Below, piece by piece: positions 1 through 12,300 of a stretch of 48,963 bases of DNA. The stretch lies in contig NZ_PVNL01000095.1 in assembly GCF_002994635.1 (NCBI RefSeq), forward strand, positions 1 through 48,963, read 5' to 3'. The notes beneath the pieces are model-generated. The model searched no databases, had not been told where the DNA came from, and worked only from the letters and a program-made list of their open reading frames with translations. The translations under genes were made by a program, and so were the position numbers. The DNA is from Enhygromyxa salina (GTDB taxonomy: Bacteria > Myxococcota_A > Polyangia > Nannocystales > Nannocystaceae). Every line of letters begins with the position of its first letter. Within the stretch, counting starts at the first letter, position 1.

Positions 1-47
1 GGGTGGGGGGCCCCATGCCGACGAAGTCGTCATGGGGCCCCCCACCC
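1..47. repeat. perfect 17-bp inverted repeat (strong hairpin)
   Basis: Bases 1-17 are the exact reverse complement of bases 31-47. The 13-base spacer can itself pair (CGAC/GTCG around GAA), giving a near-continuous stem of about 21 bp. No T-run follows on either strand, so it may be a factor-assisted terminator or a dispersed REP-like element. It starts at the first base of the window and could extend further left. Confidence 0.75.
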
Positions 48-100
48 CGGCGGTCGCCCCGACGGGCTCCTCTCCTCGGTCGCTGGTCTCCCCGTGGTTC

Positions 101-230
101 CCGTAGACGCCTGCCATCGCGACTCGCCGAGAGTGCAGGCCGCCCGCGGGCAATGAGACGAGCCCCCGTAGACGCCTGCCATCGCGACTCGCCGAGAGTG
201 CAGGCCGCCCGCGGGCGATGAGACGAGCCC
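101..230. repeat. 65-bp tandem duplication, two copies
   Basis: Bases 101-165 and 166-230 are identical except for one base (CAATG versus CGATG near the 3' end). Each unit contains the palindromic core GCCCGCGGGC and an ACTC/GAGT mini-stem. No convincing reading frame covers it. It lies in the 354-bp non-coding stretch left of the giant TPR gene. The near-identity suggests a recent duplication. Confidence 0.85.
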
Positions 231-242
231 CCCTTGGGGGGC
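227..242. repeat. GC hairpin directly after the tandem repeat
   Basis: A run of six C (228-233) faces a run of six G (236-241), followed by CCACTCA. The same hairpin type and the same following bases recur at 27469-27492, between two convergent genes. This suggests a dispersed gene-end element. Confidence 0.5.
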
Positions 243-307
243 CACTCACACCAGCGCGAACAGCTAGCCGATCCAACGAGGGAGCGAAGCGACCGAACGG
301 CTGCGAA

Positions 308-341
308 GCGGCCGCCTTTGGCAACGTGCCAAGGCGGCCGC
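308..341 (-). terminator. hairpin terminator downstream of the giant TPR gene
   Basis: GCGGCCGCC and GGCGGCCGC arms extend through TTTGGCA/TGCCAA to give a stem of about 15 bp with one bulged T and an ACG loop. It lies 13 bases beyond the TAG stop of the minus-strand gene ending at 355. There is no U-tract, so termination would need Rho or rest on stem strength alone. Confidence 0.5.
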
Positions 342-354
342 GGGGGGGGCTAAA

Positions 355-3300
355 CTAACCGACTTGGATTCCGATGCCGCGGCGGGCGTCGAAGTAGTCT
401 TCGGAGATCGAGTAGAGCACGAGCTCTTTGATCTTGTCCTTCGGCGTCATCGTCGAGCCGAGCACGTTCTGCTCTTGCGAGACCATGAGAGCGGAGGTCT
501 GGAGGTCGCCGCACATCAGCAGGCCGACGCGGTAGCTGGTCAGCTCGACGGCGGCGGCCCAGCGCTTGACGTCGGTCGAGCCGCCGGCCTGCACGAACTT
601 CTTCATGAGGCTGGAGAGCTGGTCGACGTGGCCGGCGCTCATGCGACCCTTGATCTCGCGCGCGATCGAGTCGAGCGCGGCCGTGTCACCTTGGACCGGC
701 ATGCCGCAGATCCGCATGCAGGCCATGAACACCTGCTTGAGGCTCTGCGGTGACCGGTCGATGGTCACGTAGGCGTAGTGCGGCGGGTACAGGTCCATCA
801 TGCTCTTGCCCAGGGCGAACACGAGGTGATGCTCCTTCTTGCCGCGCAGGACGTTGGAGTAGACGACCATCGAGGGGTGCACGGCGCCGTCGCGCTTGAC
901 GTTGATCACGGTGACGTCGCCGGGATCGCTGGGGCGCAGGTACACGTCGGGGGCGCCGACGTTGAGCACGTCCTTGACGTACTTGGCGATCTGGCAAAAC
1001 GGCGACGGATCCAGAGTGATGTCGGTCCGCGAGTCGGCCTTGATCGTGGGCGGTAGCTCCTTGGCCTGCCACGCGGCCAGCGGCTGCGCGACGAGACCCA
1101 GGATGCCGGTCAGGTACGGGTCCTGATCAGGGTGGAACACGTGCTTGCGCATCGTGGTCTCGCTGAGCCGCTGGCGAGCGCGGACGAAGCCCTCTTGCCG
1201 ATGGCGGTCGTACAGCGTCTGCTGGTCGTCGTTGGCCTTCTTCAGGAACGCGAGGGCCTGGGCCACGCACCAGGCCTTATCGACCTGATTGCTCTGCCGA
1301 TAGATGTTGTAGAGCGCGTGGTAGCTCTCGATCCGGTACGGCTCCTGGGCGATGAGCGCCTGGTGAGCGGCGACGGCCTTGGGCGCGAACTCGTTGGGGT
1401 TCTGCTCGAGCAGGCGCTCGTACAGCTCCGCGAGGATGATCTGCCACTTGGGGTTGTTCGGGTCGAACTGCGTCGCGACGATCGTGAACACCTCGGCGGC
1501 CGACTGGTAGTTGTCGAGCCGGGTCCGGTAGATCTCGCCGAGGTTGCTCCACAGCGCCAGCGCCAGCTCCTCTTGGCCGGTCGCGGGCAGCCGCTTGATC
1601 ATCTTGCGATACGAGCGCTCGAGGCTCTTCCAGTCCTTGGTCTTGGTGACCAGGGCGTCGATCGCCTGGAACGCCTTGAGGTAGGTCGGATCGTCGTCGA
1701 GGACCGTGTTGAACCGATCGATCGCCTCGTCCTGGGCCTTGAGGCTGTCACGCAACACGACGGCCGCCGAGTAGTTGTAGCGGCTGCGGCGAAGGGCGTT
1801 CTGCTCGATCTCCACGATCCGATCGATGATCGAGATCAGCTCGTCCCACTGCTTGTTCTCCTGGTACAGGGCCAGGAGCGTGTGCAGCATCGGGAAGTCC
1901 TGCGGACGCAGGTCGAGACCAGACGAGAACGCCTCGGCGGCCTTGGTCCGGTTCTCGAGCTTCTCGACGTAGAGCTCGCCGATCTCCTTGTAGAGCTCGA
2001 AGCGCTCGTCGTCCGACTCGACGACGTCGACCAGCGCGCGCTTGGCCTGGATCACGCCCTCCCAGTCGTTGGCGGCCGCCTGCAGCTCGATCACGGCCTC
2101 GAGCACGCCCTTGTTGAAGGGCTGCACTTCCAGCGCCTTCTCCATGTAGTTGAGCGCCTTGCGGGGCTCGTTCTGGCGGCGCTTGATCGTGCCGAGCCGG
2201 TAGTAGACGAGCACGGTGTCGTCGTCGCTCTGGCTGTCGCGATGCTGGACCAAGATGGTCTGGTAGAGCTTGAACGCCCGGTCCCAGTTCTCCTGGTCGA
2301 ACAACAGATCCGCCATCCCGGTCAGGACCTCGTGGTTGGTCGAGTCGATGTCGTAGGCGGACTTGTAGCGCTTGAGGGCCTTCTCGCCGTCGCCGAGCTT
2401 GCGCGCGACCTTGGCTGCGCGCAGGTACATCTCGCGCAGATCGTCGTCGTCGAGCTCGAGCTGATCGGACTTGCGCGCGAGCATGTCGTAGATCGGGTCG
2501 GCCTCCTGGAACTGCTCCTTGCGGTAGAAGATCCGCGACAGGACCTTGCCGACCCTGACGTGCTCGGGATCCAGGCGGATCGCCGCGCTGAACATCGTGG
2601 TCGCGCTGCCCTCGTCCTCGAGCTCCTCGAGGAAGATGAAGCCAGCGTCGGCCGCGAGCTGGGTCTTCTCGTAGTTGTTGTGCGAGTAGTCCGACGCAGA
2701 CTGCAGCGTGCGCGCGGCCTTGAGCCAGTCCATCCGCGCCTTGTAGAGCTCGGCGAGGATGATCAGCGCGGGCACGTGACCCGGGTCGATCGTCAGCGCG
2801 TCGCTGAGGCGGCGCTCGGCTTCGACCTGATCCTCGAGCTTCTGGAAGTGGACCCGACCCATGCGGGTCAGGAGCTCGAGCCGGGCGTTGGGATCGTCGA
2901 TCAAGCCGACCAGGCGATCCATGGTCTCGACCGCCGAGGGCCAGTCCTCAATCGCCTCCTGCAGGCGGCTGAGGGTGTTGGCGGCGTCGAAGTGGTTGGG
3001 GGCGAGCTCGAGGATCTCGCGGTAGCAGTCGATCGCCCGATCCGTGTCCTGGATCTGCTTCTCGAACACCTCGCCCATGGCCTGCAGCAGCTGGATCTTG
3101 ACCTGGACGTCGCCGATCGCCTCCACGTGGTTGCGATAGGTGTCGACCAGCTCGGTCCAGCGCTCGAGCTCGTAGTACAGGTGCTCGGCCTGGCGATAGG
3201 TCTGATCCCGACCGGGATCGAGCATCAGGATCTTCTCGAGCACCTCGGCGGCGCGCTCCTTGTCGCCGGCGTGCTCGACCAGCGCGAACGCCATCTTCTC

Positions 3301-6300
3301 GTGGATCTCGATCTGCTCGCCGACATCGGCGGTCGCGTCGAGCTCGGCCTCGAGGGTCTCGAGGTACTCCTCGATGTTGCCCTGGCCCATGTACAGGCGC
3401 TCGAGCGCCTGCAGGGCTTCACGATCGGTCGGCTCGCTGGCGGTGATGTCCTTGAAGGTCTCGATCGCCGCGACCGCGTCCTGCAGGTTGAACTCCTGCA
3501 CGCCGCCGATCCGCTTCTTGATGACCAGGATCTCGTCCGGGTCGTCCATGACCTGCGAGCGACGCTCGAGGATCGCGACCAGCTCGTTCCACTGCTGCTG
3601 GGCCTCGTGCAGGCGCGCGAGCGAGTCCATCGCCGTGATGCTCTCGCTGTCGATCTCGAGCACCCGACGGTAGCTCTCGACCGCCGAGGGCAGATCGACG
3701 AGGCCGGTCTCCTGGACCTGCGCGAGGTCGAGCAAGGTCGCGGCCTGAACCTCGGGCTCCTGCTCGAGCGGCACGATCCGGGCGAGCGTGTCCGACAGCT
3801 CGTGGGCCTGACCGGCGCGACGATAGAAGTTGGACAGCTCGCGCAGCGCGTTGACGCTCTCGGCGTTGAGCTCGAGCGCCTTGTGCAGCGACTGGATCCC
3901 GTAGTCGGGCCGGTCGAGGTGCTCGCCGTACCAGCGGCCGATCTTGACCCACAGCTCGCAGCGCTCGAGCGGATCTTCGATCTCGTTGACGATCGCGTTG
4001 TACTCGTTGAGCAGGTCGCCCCACTTGTTGGCGATGGTTGCGATGCGCTCGAGCTCGCGCGAGGTGTCCTCGTTCGAGTAGTCGACGTTGAACGCGGCCT
4101 GAAGCACCGCGAACGCGCTGTCGAGATCGCCGAGCTTCTCCTCGAACACCTTCGCGCCCTGCTGCAGGTAGCGGACCTTGTCCTCGTACTGCTCGGCCTC
4201 GGTGACCTCGGCGCGGGTGATCAACAGCTCGGTCAGCGCCTCGAACTGCTCGGTCTCGCGGTAGATCGCGTCGAGGGCGTCGGCGGCCGGCGGATGCCCG
4301 GCGCGCAGATCCAAGATCTCGAGGTAGGCCCCGGCGGCCTGATCCTTGTTCTCGAGGTTCTCCTCCCAGATCCCGGCGATCTGCATGAGGACGTCCATCT
4401 TGCCCTCTTCGTCGTCGATCGCGGCGACCTTGCGCTCGAGGATCTGGATGGCCTCGTCCCACCGGGCTTCGCCGGTGTAGAGCTCCTCGAGCGCGGCCAG
4501 GGCCTCCATGTCACCCTCGGCGATCGCCAGGACCTGCAGCCAGGCCGAGATCGCGTCGTCGGTGGCCATCAGGTACTCGCCCTGAATCGAGCCGATCTGC
4601 GCCCACAAGTTGCGCAGCCGCTCGTGGTCCAGCATGCCCTCGGGCAGCTGCACCATCCGCGCGAGGATGTCGATCAGCTCGACCCAGGCCTGGCTCTCTT
4701 CGTAGAGCCGCTTGAGGGTCTCGAGGGTCTCGAGGTTGCCCGGATCGATGTCGAGCGCGTTGATCCACGAGTCGAGCGCCTGCCGCTCGCGCTCGAGCTT
4801 CTCGCCGTAGGTCCGACCGAGGCGCTGGTACGCGTCGACCCGCTCGGCCGGATCCTCGACCACGTACACGACGCGCTCGAGGATCTCGACGAGCTCGTCC
4901 CACCGCTGGGCCCGCTCATGCAGGCCCGCGAGCTCGGTCAGCGCGAGCGGATCTTCACCGCGAAGATCGAGCACGCGGTTCCACAGATCCACGGCGTCGA
5001 TCTCACGATCGAGCGCGTCCGAGGCCAGCTTGGCCATGCGCTGATAGCAGCCGGCCATGTCGTCGTCGGTGTTCGCGACGTCAACCATCTTTTGATAGTT
5101 GTCGAACAGATCCGAGAACCGATGCTGGCTGAGGTACAGGGCCTCGAGCCGCGACAGCGCCGTCATGTTGTCGGGCGCGTTGTCGAGCACCCGCGTGTAG
5201 GCGGCGATCGCCTCGTTGACGTTGCCGAGGTAGCCCTCGAAGGTCTGGGCCAGGCGCAGCTCGAGCTCGACGAGCAGGTCGCTGTCCATCACCACCGCGA
5301 TCCGGCGCTGCAGGATCTCGGCGAGCTCGACGTACATCGCCGCGTGCGTGTAGATGCGATCGAGGGCCGCGAGCGCGGCGAGGTTCTCCGACTCGAGCTC
5401 GAGGACCGCCCGGTAGTATTCGATCGCCCGACCGTAGTCTTGCAGCTTGTGGTCGAGGACCCGCGCGCTGCGTGACAGCACCTGCTGCTTGACCTCCGGC
5501 GAGACCGACTCGCCCTCGAGGATCTGATCGCCGACGTCGACGATCGCGCCCCACTCCTGCGTGGCCTCGGCCAGGCGCTCGATCTCTTCGGTGATCTGGA
5601 TGCTGGTCGCGTCGTCCATGTACGCGCGCAGCCACCACAGGAACGCCTGACCAATGTCACCCAGGCGGCGCTCGCAGATCTCGGCGACGTTCTGGATCAC
5701 GACGAAGCGATCCGCGGCCTCGTCGATGGTTCCGAGCCGAGCCTCACCGAGCTTGACCAGCGGCTCCCAGCGCTCAGCCGCGAAGTAGATCGGCTCGAGG
5801 ATCTCGGCGATCTCGTGCTGATGCTCGCCCTCGTAGAAGATGAACTCGAGCGACTGCTGGCTGGGCGAGTGATCCGGCTGGATGTTGAGGATGTTCTGGT
5901 AGGCCTCGATCGCGTGAGGCAGGTCGTTCATGGACAGCTGGTAGGTCTGGCCCATGCGGAACTGCAGCTCGATCGACTCGACCTCGTCGTCGGTGATCCT
6001 GATCTGCCGCTCGAGGTTCTCGACCAGCTCCTGCCAGCGCTCGAGGTGGCTGAAGATCGCGTCGAGGGCCTCGATCGCGTCGCGATCCTCCGGGTCCTCG
6101 ACCAGCACCTTCTTGTAGCGCTCGATCGCGCCCTCGACGTCCGAGAGCTGGTTGAGGCGCACGGCCGCGACGCGCTTGAGCATCTTGGCCTTGACCAGCG
6201 GGTCCATGATGTTCTGGGCCTGCTCGTCGAGGATCCGCGCGTACTTGTCCCAGTCGCCGGTGACCTCGGCGAGCCGCGTCATCTGATCGACGGTGGTCTC

Positions 6301-9300
6301 GTCCTCCTGGTCGATCGCCAGCGCGCGCGCGTAGGTGTCAAAGCCCTTGTCGAACTCCTGCAGCTGCCGCTCGTAGGTGTCGGCGATCTTGTGCAAGCGC
6401 TCGATCCGGGCCAGCGGATCCTCGGTGTGGACGACCATGACCTCATAGAGGTCGATGAGCTTCTCCCACTCGGCGAGCTGCTCGTAGAACGGCTCGAGCA
6501 CCTCGGCGGCCATCATCGGCTGGGTGTCACCGTGGGCGATCCGACCGAGCGCCTCGATCGTCGGCTCATGATTGGGATCGTGGGCGAGCACCTCGCGGTA
6601 CGACTCGACCGCGCGGACCGGGTCCGCCAGCTGGTTCTCCCACAGCGCGCCGATCCGGTGACGCAGGGCCGTCTGGGCCTCGTGGCGGTCCGCCACGTCG
6701 ACGGCCTGCTCGAGGATCTGCAGCTGATCGTGCCAGCGCTCGGCCTGGCCGTAGAGACGATCCAGCGCCTGGATCGCGTCGTAGTCGGTCGGGTCGATGT
6801 CGAGGATCGCCTGGTAGGTGTCGATCGCCCGGTCGACGTCGCCGAGCTCGCGGTCGTGGACCTGCCCGAGCACGTGCAGGGCCTGACGGCGATCTTCGGG
6901 GGTCTCGGCCAGCTCGGTCTTGCGCTGGTAGACGTCGCGCAGCGCCTCCCAGTTCTCGAGCCCGAGGTACAGCTTCTCGAGCGCGTCGAGGGCCCGAGCG
7001 TCGGCGTCGTCGATGCTCAGCACCTGCTGGTACAGCTCGATCGCCCCCTCGGCGTCCTCCATCATGGTCTCGCGGATGTCCGCCGCGTACAAAAGCAGCG
7101 CCTTGCGATCTTCGGGGGCGTCGACCATCTCGGCCTTGCGGGTGACCGCGCCGACCAAGGCCTCGAAGTTGTTGGTCCGACGGTGGACCTCGATCAGCGC
7201 GTCGATCGCCGCGAAGTTGCCGGGATCGAGCTCGAGGATCTTGTTGTAGCTGGCCGAGGCCGAGGCCGCGTCGTCGAGGGTCGCCTCGTAGATCTTCGCC
7301 ACCTTGTCGAGGATCTGGATGCTCAGCTGATCGTCGACGATGTCTTCGATCGCCGACTCGTACAGCGCGACCAGCTCGGCGTAGCTGCCCATCTGGTTGG
7401 CGAGGCTGTCGAGCCGCCGCTGCGAGTCTTCGTTCGCCGGGTTTTGCTTGAGCGCGCGACCCATCGCCTCGAACGCCTTGTCGGGCTGCTCGCCGGCGAT
7501 CTCGTACAGCTCACCGATCTGGTGGAGCAGGCCGATGCGCTCGGCCGGATCGAGTGAGCGCGAGACCATGATCTCGTAGGCCTGGATCAGCTTCGACCAC
7601 TCGTTGGTCGAGCGATAGATCGGCTCGAGGATCTTGGCGACGCTCAGCTGCTGATCTTCATTGTCGAGCAAGGTCTCGAGGGCCGCGAGCGCGTCCTCGT
7701 TGCCGGGATCGTAGTCGAACACCCGCCGGTAGATCTCGACCGCGAGCCCGGCCTGCGCGAGCTTCTCGAGCCGGACCGCGCCAAGCCGCAGGCTCAGCTT
7801 GATCATGTCGTCGGGGTCACCCGCGAGCGCCAGCTGGCGATCGAGGATCTCGGCCAGATCCGCCCAGTTCTCCTGGGTCTGGTACAGGCGATCGAGCGCG
7901 ACGATCGCCTTCATGTTGGTGTCGTCGTCGGCGAGGATCTCGTTGTAGGTCATGATCGCCTCGTCGTTCTGCTGGAGCATCTCCTCCTGCAGGTAGGCGA
8001 TCTTGAAGCGCAGGCTCTGGCGCAGATCCGGGTCGTCCTCGAACTCGACCTTGCTGCGGTACACACCGAGCAGCTCGGCCCAGGCCTCGGCGCGCTGGTA
8101 CAGCTCCTCGAGGGCGTCGAGCGCCTCGCGGTTCTCGGGGTCGATGTCGACGGCCCGCGTGTAGCAGTTGACCGCCTGATCGGCGTTGCCGAGCTGGGTG
8201 TCATAGACGCCGGCGAGCTTGTGAAGCAGCTGCTTCATCAGCTCGCTGGGCAGATCCTTGACGACCGCGCCCTCGTACAGCTCGGCGAAGTCGGCCCAGC
8301 GCTCGTCGATCCCGGCGATGCTCTCGAGCGCCTGCTGAGCGGTCTCGTCCTCGGGGTCTTCCTTGAACGCGCGCGCGTAGGCATCGAACGCGGTCCGGCT
8401 GTCGCCGAGCGCCTGCGCCTGAATCTCGCCGATCTTGAGCAGCAAGGCGACGCGCTCGGGCGTCACGTCCTCTGCGGCGGCGAGGATCTCGAGCACGCGG
8501 ACCAGCTGCGGCCAGTCCTCGCGTCGCTGGTACACCTCGCGCAAGATCGTTGCGACCCGGACCTTGAGATCTTCGTCGTCGAGCCAGCTCTCGAGCCGCT
8601 GGCGAGCGTCCTCGTGATCGGCGTCGTACTCGAGGACCTGGCGGAACAGCTCGACCGCCTCGGGGGCGTCGTCGAGGTGCTCTTGCACGACCACGCCAAG
8701 CCGATGGCGCAGGGTCGGGCGATCGGGCAGGGCCATGCCGGCCTCGCTCTCTTCGCCGTGTGCTTCGACGACCGCGAGCTCGCGGCGCAAGATGTCAGCG
8801 AGCTCGACCCAGTTCTCGAGCCGCAGGTACAGGCGATCGAGGGCCGCGAGCGCGCTCGGGGCCTCCACGCCCATGTCGAGCACGGCGTTGTAGGCCTGCA
8901 CGGCCTGGTCCGCGTGGTCGAGCTGCTCGTGGATCGAGCCGATCCGGATCTGGATCTGACGCCGATCGTCCTCGTCGGCGGCGAGCTCGAGCTTGGTGCC
9001 GAGCACCTTGAGCAGATCCTCCTCACGACCAAGCGCGAGGTAGAGGTTCTCGAGGGACGCGAGCGCCGTCTCTTGCTCGGCGTCGATCTCGAGGATCTCC
9101 TGGTTGACGGACAGCGCCCGCTCGAGATCCGCGAGCCGCTTCTCGTAGACCTCGGCCACGCTCAGGCGCAGGCTGAGGCTGTCGGGATCGGGGCCGTACT
9201 TGCCGTACGCCGCCTCGAACGAGCTGACCAGGTCGCCCCAGAGGTTGGTCTCTTCGGCCAGCCGACGCATGTGCTCGGCGGACTCGGCCTGGGTGTGATC

Positions 9301-12300
9301 CTCGTCGACCGATTGCTTCCAGTACTGAAACGCCTGGGCCTGCTCGCTGTGGACGCGCTCGGCGAGATCGGCGAGCCGGGCGAGCAGCGCCTGGCGCTGA
9401 TCTGGATCTTCGGTGTGGCCCAGCTTGATCTGGAGGGGCGTCGAGATGTGACGCTCGTCGCCGGCCTCTTCGTAGAGCTCGATCAGCGCCTCGGCCAGGG
9501 TCAGGTTGTTCTCGTCCTTGCCGAGCGCCTTCTCGAGCGAGCGCACGGCCCGGTCAGCCTTGTCGAGCCGGGTCTTGTAGAGCTCGGCGATCTTCAGAGT
9601 CAGGGTGATCCGGCGATCCTCGTCCTCGACGGTGTCGGCCTCGCGCTCGAGCACGCGGATGAACTCCGCCCACTTGTCTTGCTTGGCGTAGAACGCCTCG
9701 AGCGAGGTCATGTCGCCCTCGGCCACGTACAGCTTCTTGAGCGCGTCCTGGGCCCGACGGTTGTCGTTGTCGATCTCGTGCAGCGCTTCCCAGGTGCGGA
9801 TCGCCGCCTTGTTGTCGTCGAGCTTGTCCGAGTAGAGCAGGCCGAGCTTGATCAGGTTGGCGCTCTTCTTCTTCTCGTCGTCGGTGACCTCGTTGAGGGT
9901 CTCGAGGGTCTTGGCGAGCGCCTCCCAGTCCTTCTCGCGCTCTTGCATCTGCTCGAGCACCTCGAGGGCCTCGACGTTGGTCGGGTCGCCCTCGAGCACC
10001 GCGCCCCACAGCTGGATCGCGATCGCCGGCTTCTTGATCTTGCTGCCGGCCGTGCGCGCGACCTCGAGCAGCTGGGTCTGACGCTCGACCGGATCTTCGA
10101 TCAGCTGCAGCTCTTTTTGCTGGACCGAGATCATCTTCTCCCAGTCGCGGCGGCGCTGATACAGATCCTTGAGCTTGCCGAGCGCCTCGGCGTTGTACTC
10201 GTCGGTCTCGAGCACGGACTCGAAGCTCTTGATCGCCTCGGCCTGGTTGTTGAACTTGTCGAGGAACAGGCGCCCGGCCTCGAGGTTGAGCTCGGTCTTC
10301 TGCGCGGGGTCGTCGTGCAGCTCGGCGCGACGGCGGATCCGACTGATGAGGTCGGGCCAGCGTTTCATGTCTTCGAACTGCGCCTGCTGGGCCTCGACGA
10401 CCTTGAGCAGCGCGACGTTGTCACCGGTCGCCTCGACCAGCTTCTCGAGCTGCGACAGGGTCGTGACGACCAGGCCGGGCTGCTTGAGGTGCTCGCGGTA
10501 GAGGTCGAGCAACTCCCAGTAGAGCGGGATCTTCTCGCCGTCGTCGTCGGTGTTCTTGATCTGGTCCTTGTAGAGATCGGCGACGTTGCTCCACTTGTTG
10601 CCGTCGATGTAGAGCTGCTTGAGGCGCGCGCGCGGGAGCTCCTTGTCTGGCATCGCGCTGACGGCCGCTCGCCAGGCGTCGATCGCCCGCTTGCCGCCCT
10701 TGGCGTCCGCGGCCCGGGCCTTCTTGATCAGCGCCATCTGCTCTTCGGTGAAGCTCTCGTCACCGACCTCGACCGTGCCCGCGTCGTCGTCCGCGTCTGC
10801 GTCTGCGTCGTCGCTGTCGTCTTCTTCGTCAGACTCTTCGGCCGCTGCGGCTTCGGCCGCGAGCGCGGCCTCGGCTGCTGCCGCCTCGGCTGCGTCGGCC
10901 TCGACTTGCGCCGCCGCGGCTGCCTGCGCGGCTTCGGCTTCGGCGCGCTCGGCCTCGGCCGCCGCTGCCTCCTCCGCTGCGTCCGCGTCGTCCTGTTCGA
11001 CGGAGTCGGCCGCTGCCGCCTGCTCGGCCGCTGCCGCCTGCTCGGCCGCTGCCGCCTGCTCGGCCGCTGCCGCCTGCTCGGCTGCTGCGCGCTCCTCTGC
11101 TGCCGCCTGCTCGGCCGCCGCCGCCTCGGCTGCTGCCGCTTCAACTGCTGCCGCTTCGTCTGCCGCCGCCTCGGCCGCTGCCGCTTCGGCTGCCGCCGCC
11201 TCGGCCGCTGCCGCTTCGGCTGCCGCCGCTTCGGCCGCTGCCGCTTCGGCTGCCGCCGCTTCGGCTTCGGCTTCGGCATCGGCCGCGCCGTCGTCGGCCT
11301 GCTCGAACGCGCCGACAGTCTGCTGGAACTCGACGACCACCGTGTGACTCGGAGCGCCGTGCGACGCGAACCCGAGCAGACGATGCGCGTCGTCGATGTC
11401 GTTGGCCGTCCGCCACGCGAACTCGCCTGCCTGCAGCGCGATGATCGTCGCGTCGTCGGCGTCGTCCATCGCAGCCAGGCCACGATCCGCGAGGGCGATG
11501 ATGCCCTCGATCTGTCCGCTCGCCGCCGCGGTCATGGCGACGGTGCGGAACGCCGCGATGTGACCGGTGAACGCGGCCGACGGATCCTCGTACGCGATGT
11601 CCAAGGCCTGGCGATAAAAGTACGCCGCCATGTCCGGGTTCTGCAGACGCACCTGCCAGATGTTTCCGAACTCGGTCAGCAGTCGCGAGCGCGCGGCCGC
11701 GTCTTCGATCAGGCTCGCGCGGCGATCCTGAAGCTGCTGGATGTGCTGCAAGTGACCGCCATCGGCGAGGATGGTCTCGGCGACGAACGCCGCCTCTGCG
11801 TCGGTTGGATCGGCGTCTAGCGCCTTGAACAACATCGGCAGCAAGCGCGCGTCCTCGGGCGCTTCTTGCTGCAAGATCCGAGCGGCGCGCAGGAACAACG
11901 ACGAGACCTGCGTGCCACGCCCGGCGACCTCGGCGACGAGCGGGTCATCGCTACCGGTCAGCGCCTGCAGCTGCATGACGAGGTTGCCGATCCCGAACTC
12001 CCAGTTGTTGCGGTCGTACAGCGTCTCTTGGAAGCGAGCCTGGTAGTCGACGTTGTCAGGCTCTGCGTTCGCGGCCGCGGCGAGGAAGTCTTTCGCCTGA
12101 TCGATCTGCCGCTGGTTCAACATCGCCGTGCCGTAGGCGTAGTTGAGTGAGGGCGCTCGATCGGGATCTTTGTTCGCGCGCAGCTCGAGACCCATCAAGC
12201 GCGTCACCATTTCGAGGTGCGCCATCTGGCGATAGATCTCGCGTGCACACTCGAGCGCGAGCAGGTTGGACTGATCGAGCTTGAACGCTTTTTGGTAGCA

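Noticed and set aside
101..230. Possible CRISPR
   Set aside because: There are only two directly abutting 65-bp copies with no spacers, so this is a tandem duplication.
1132..5475. 1447-codon open frame on the plus strand inside the giant TPR gene
   Set aside because: It is exactly antisense to the TPR repeats. Its translation is a Leu/Val/Asp/Arg-rich mirror of those repeats with no domain. Long antisense frames are expected where the third codon position is nearly all G or C.
8221..11820. 1199-codon plus-strand open frame
   Set aside because: It is also antisense to the giant TPR gene. It includes an artificial Cys/Arg-rich stretch opposite the Ala/Glu linker and has no recognisable motif.
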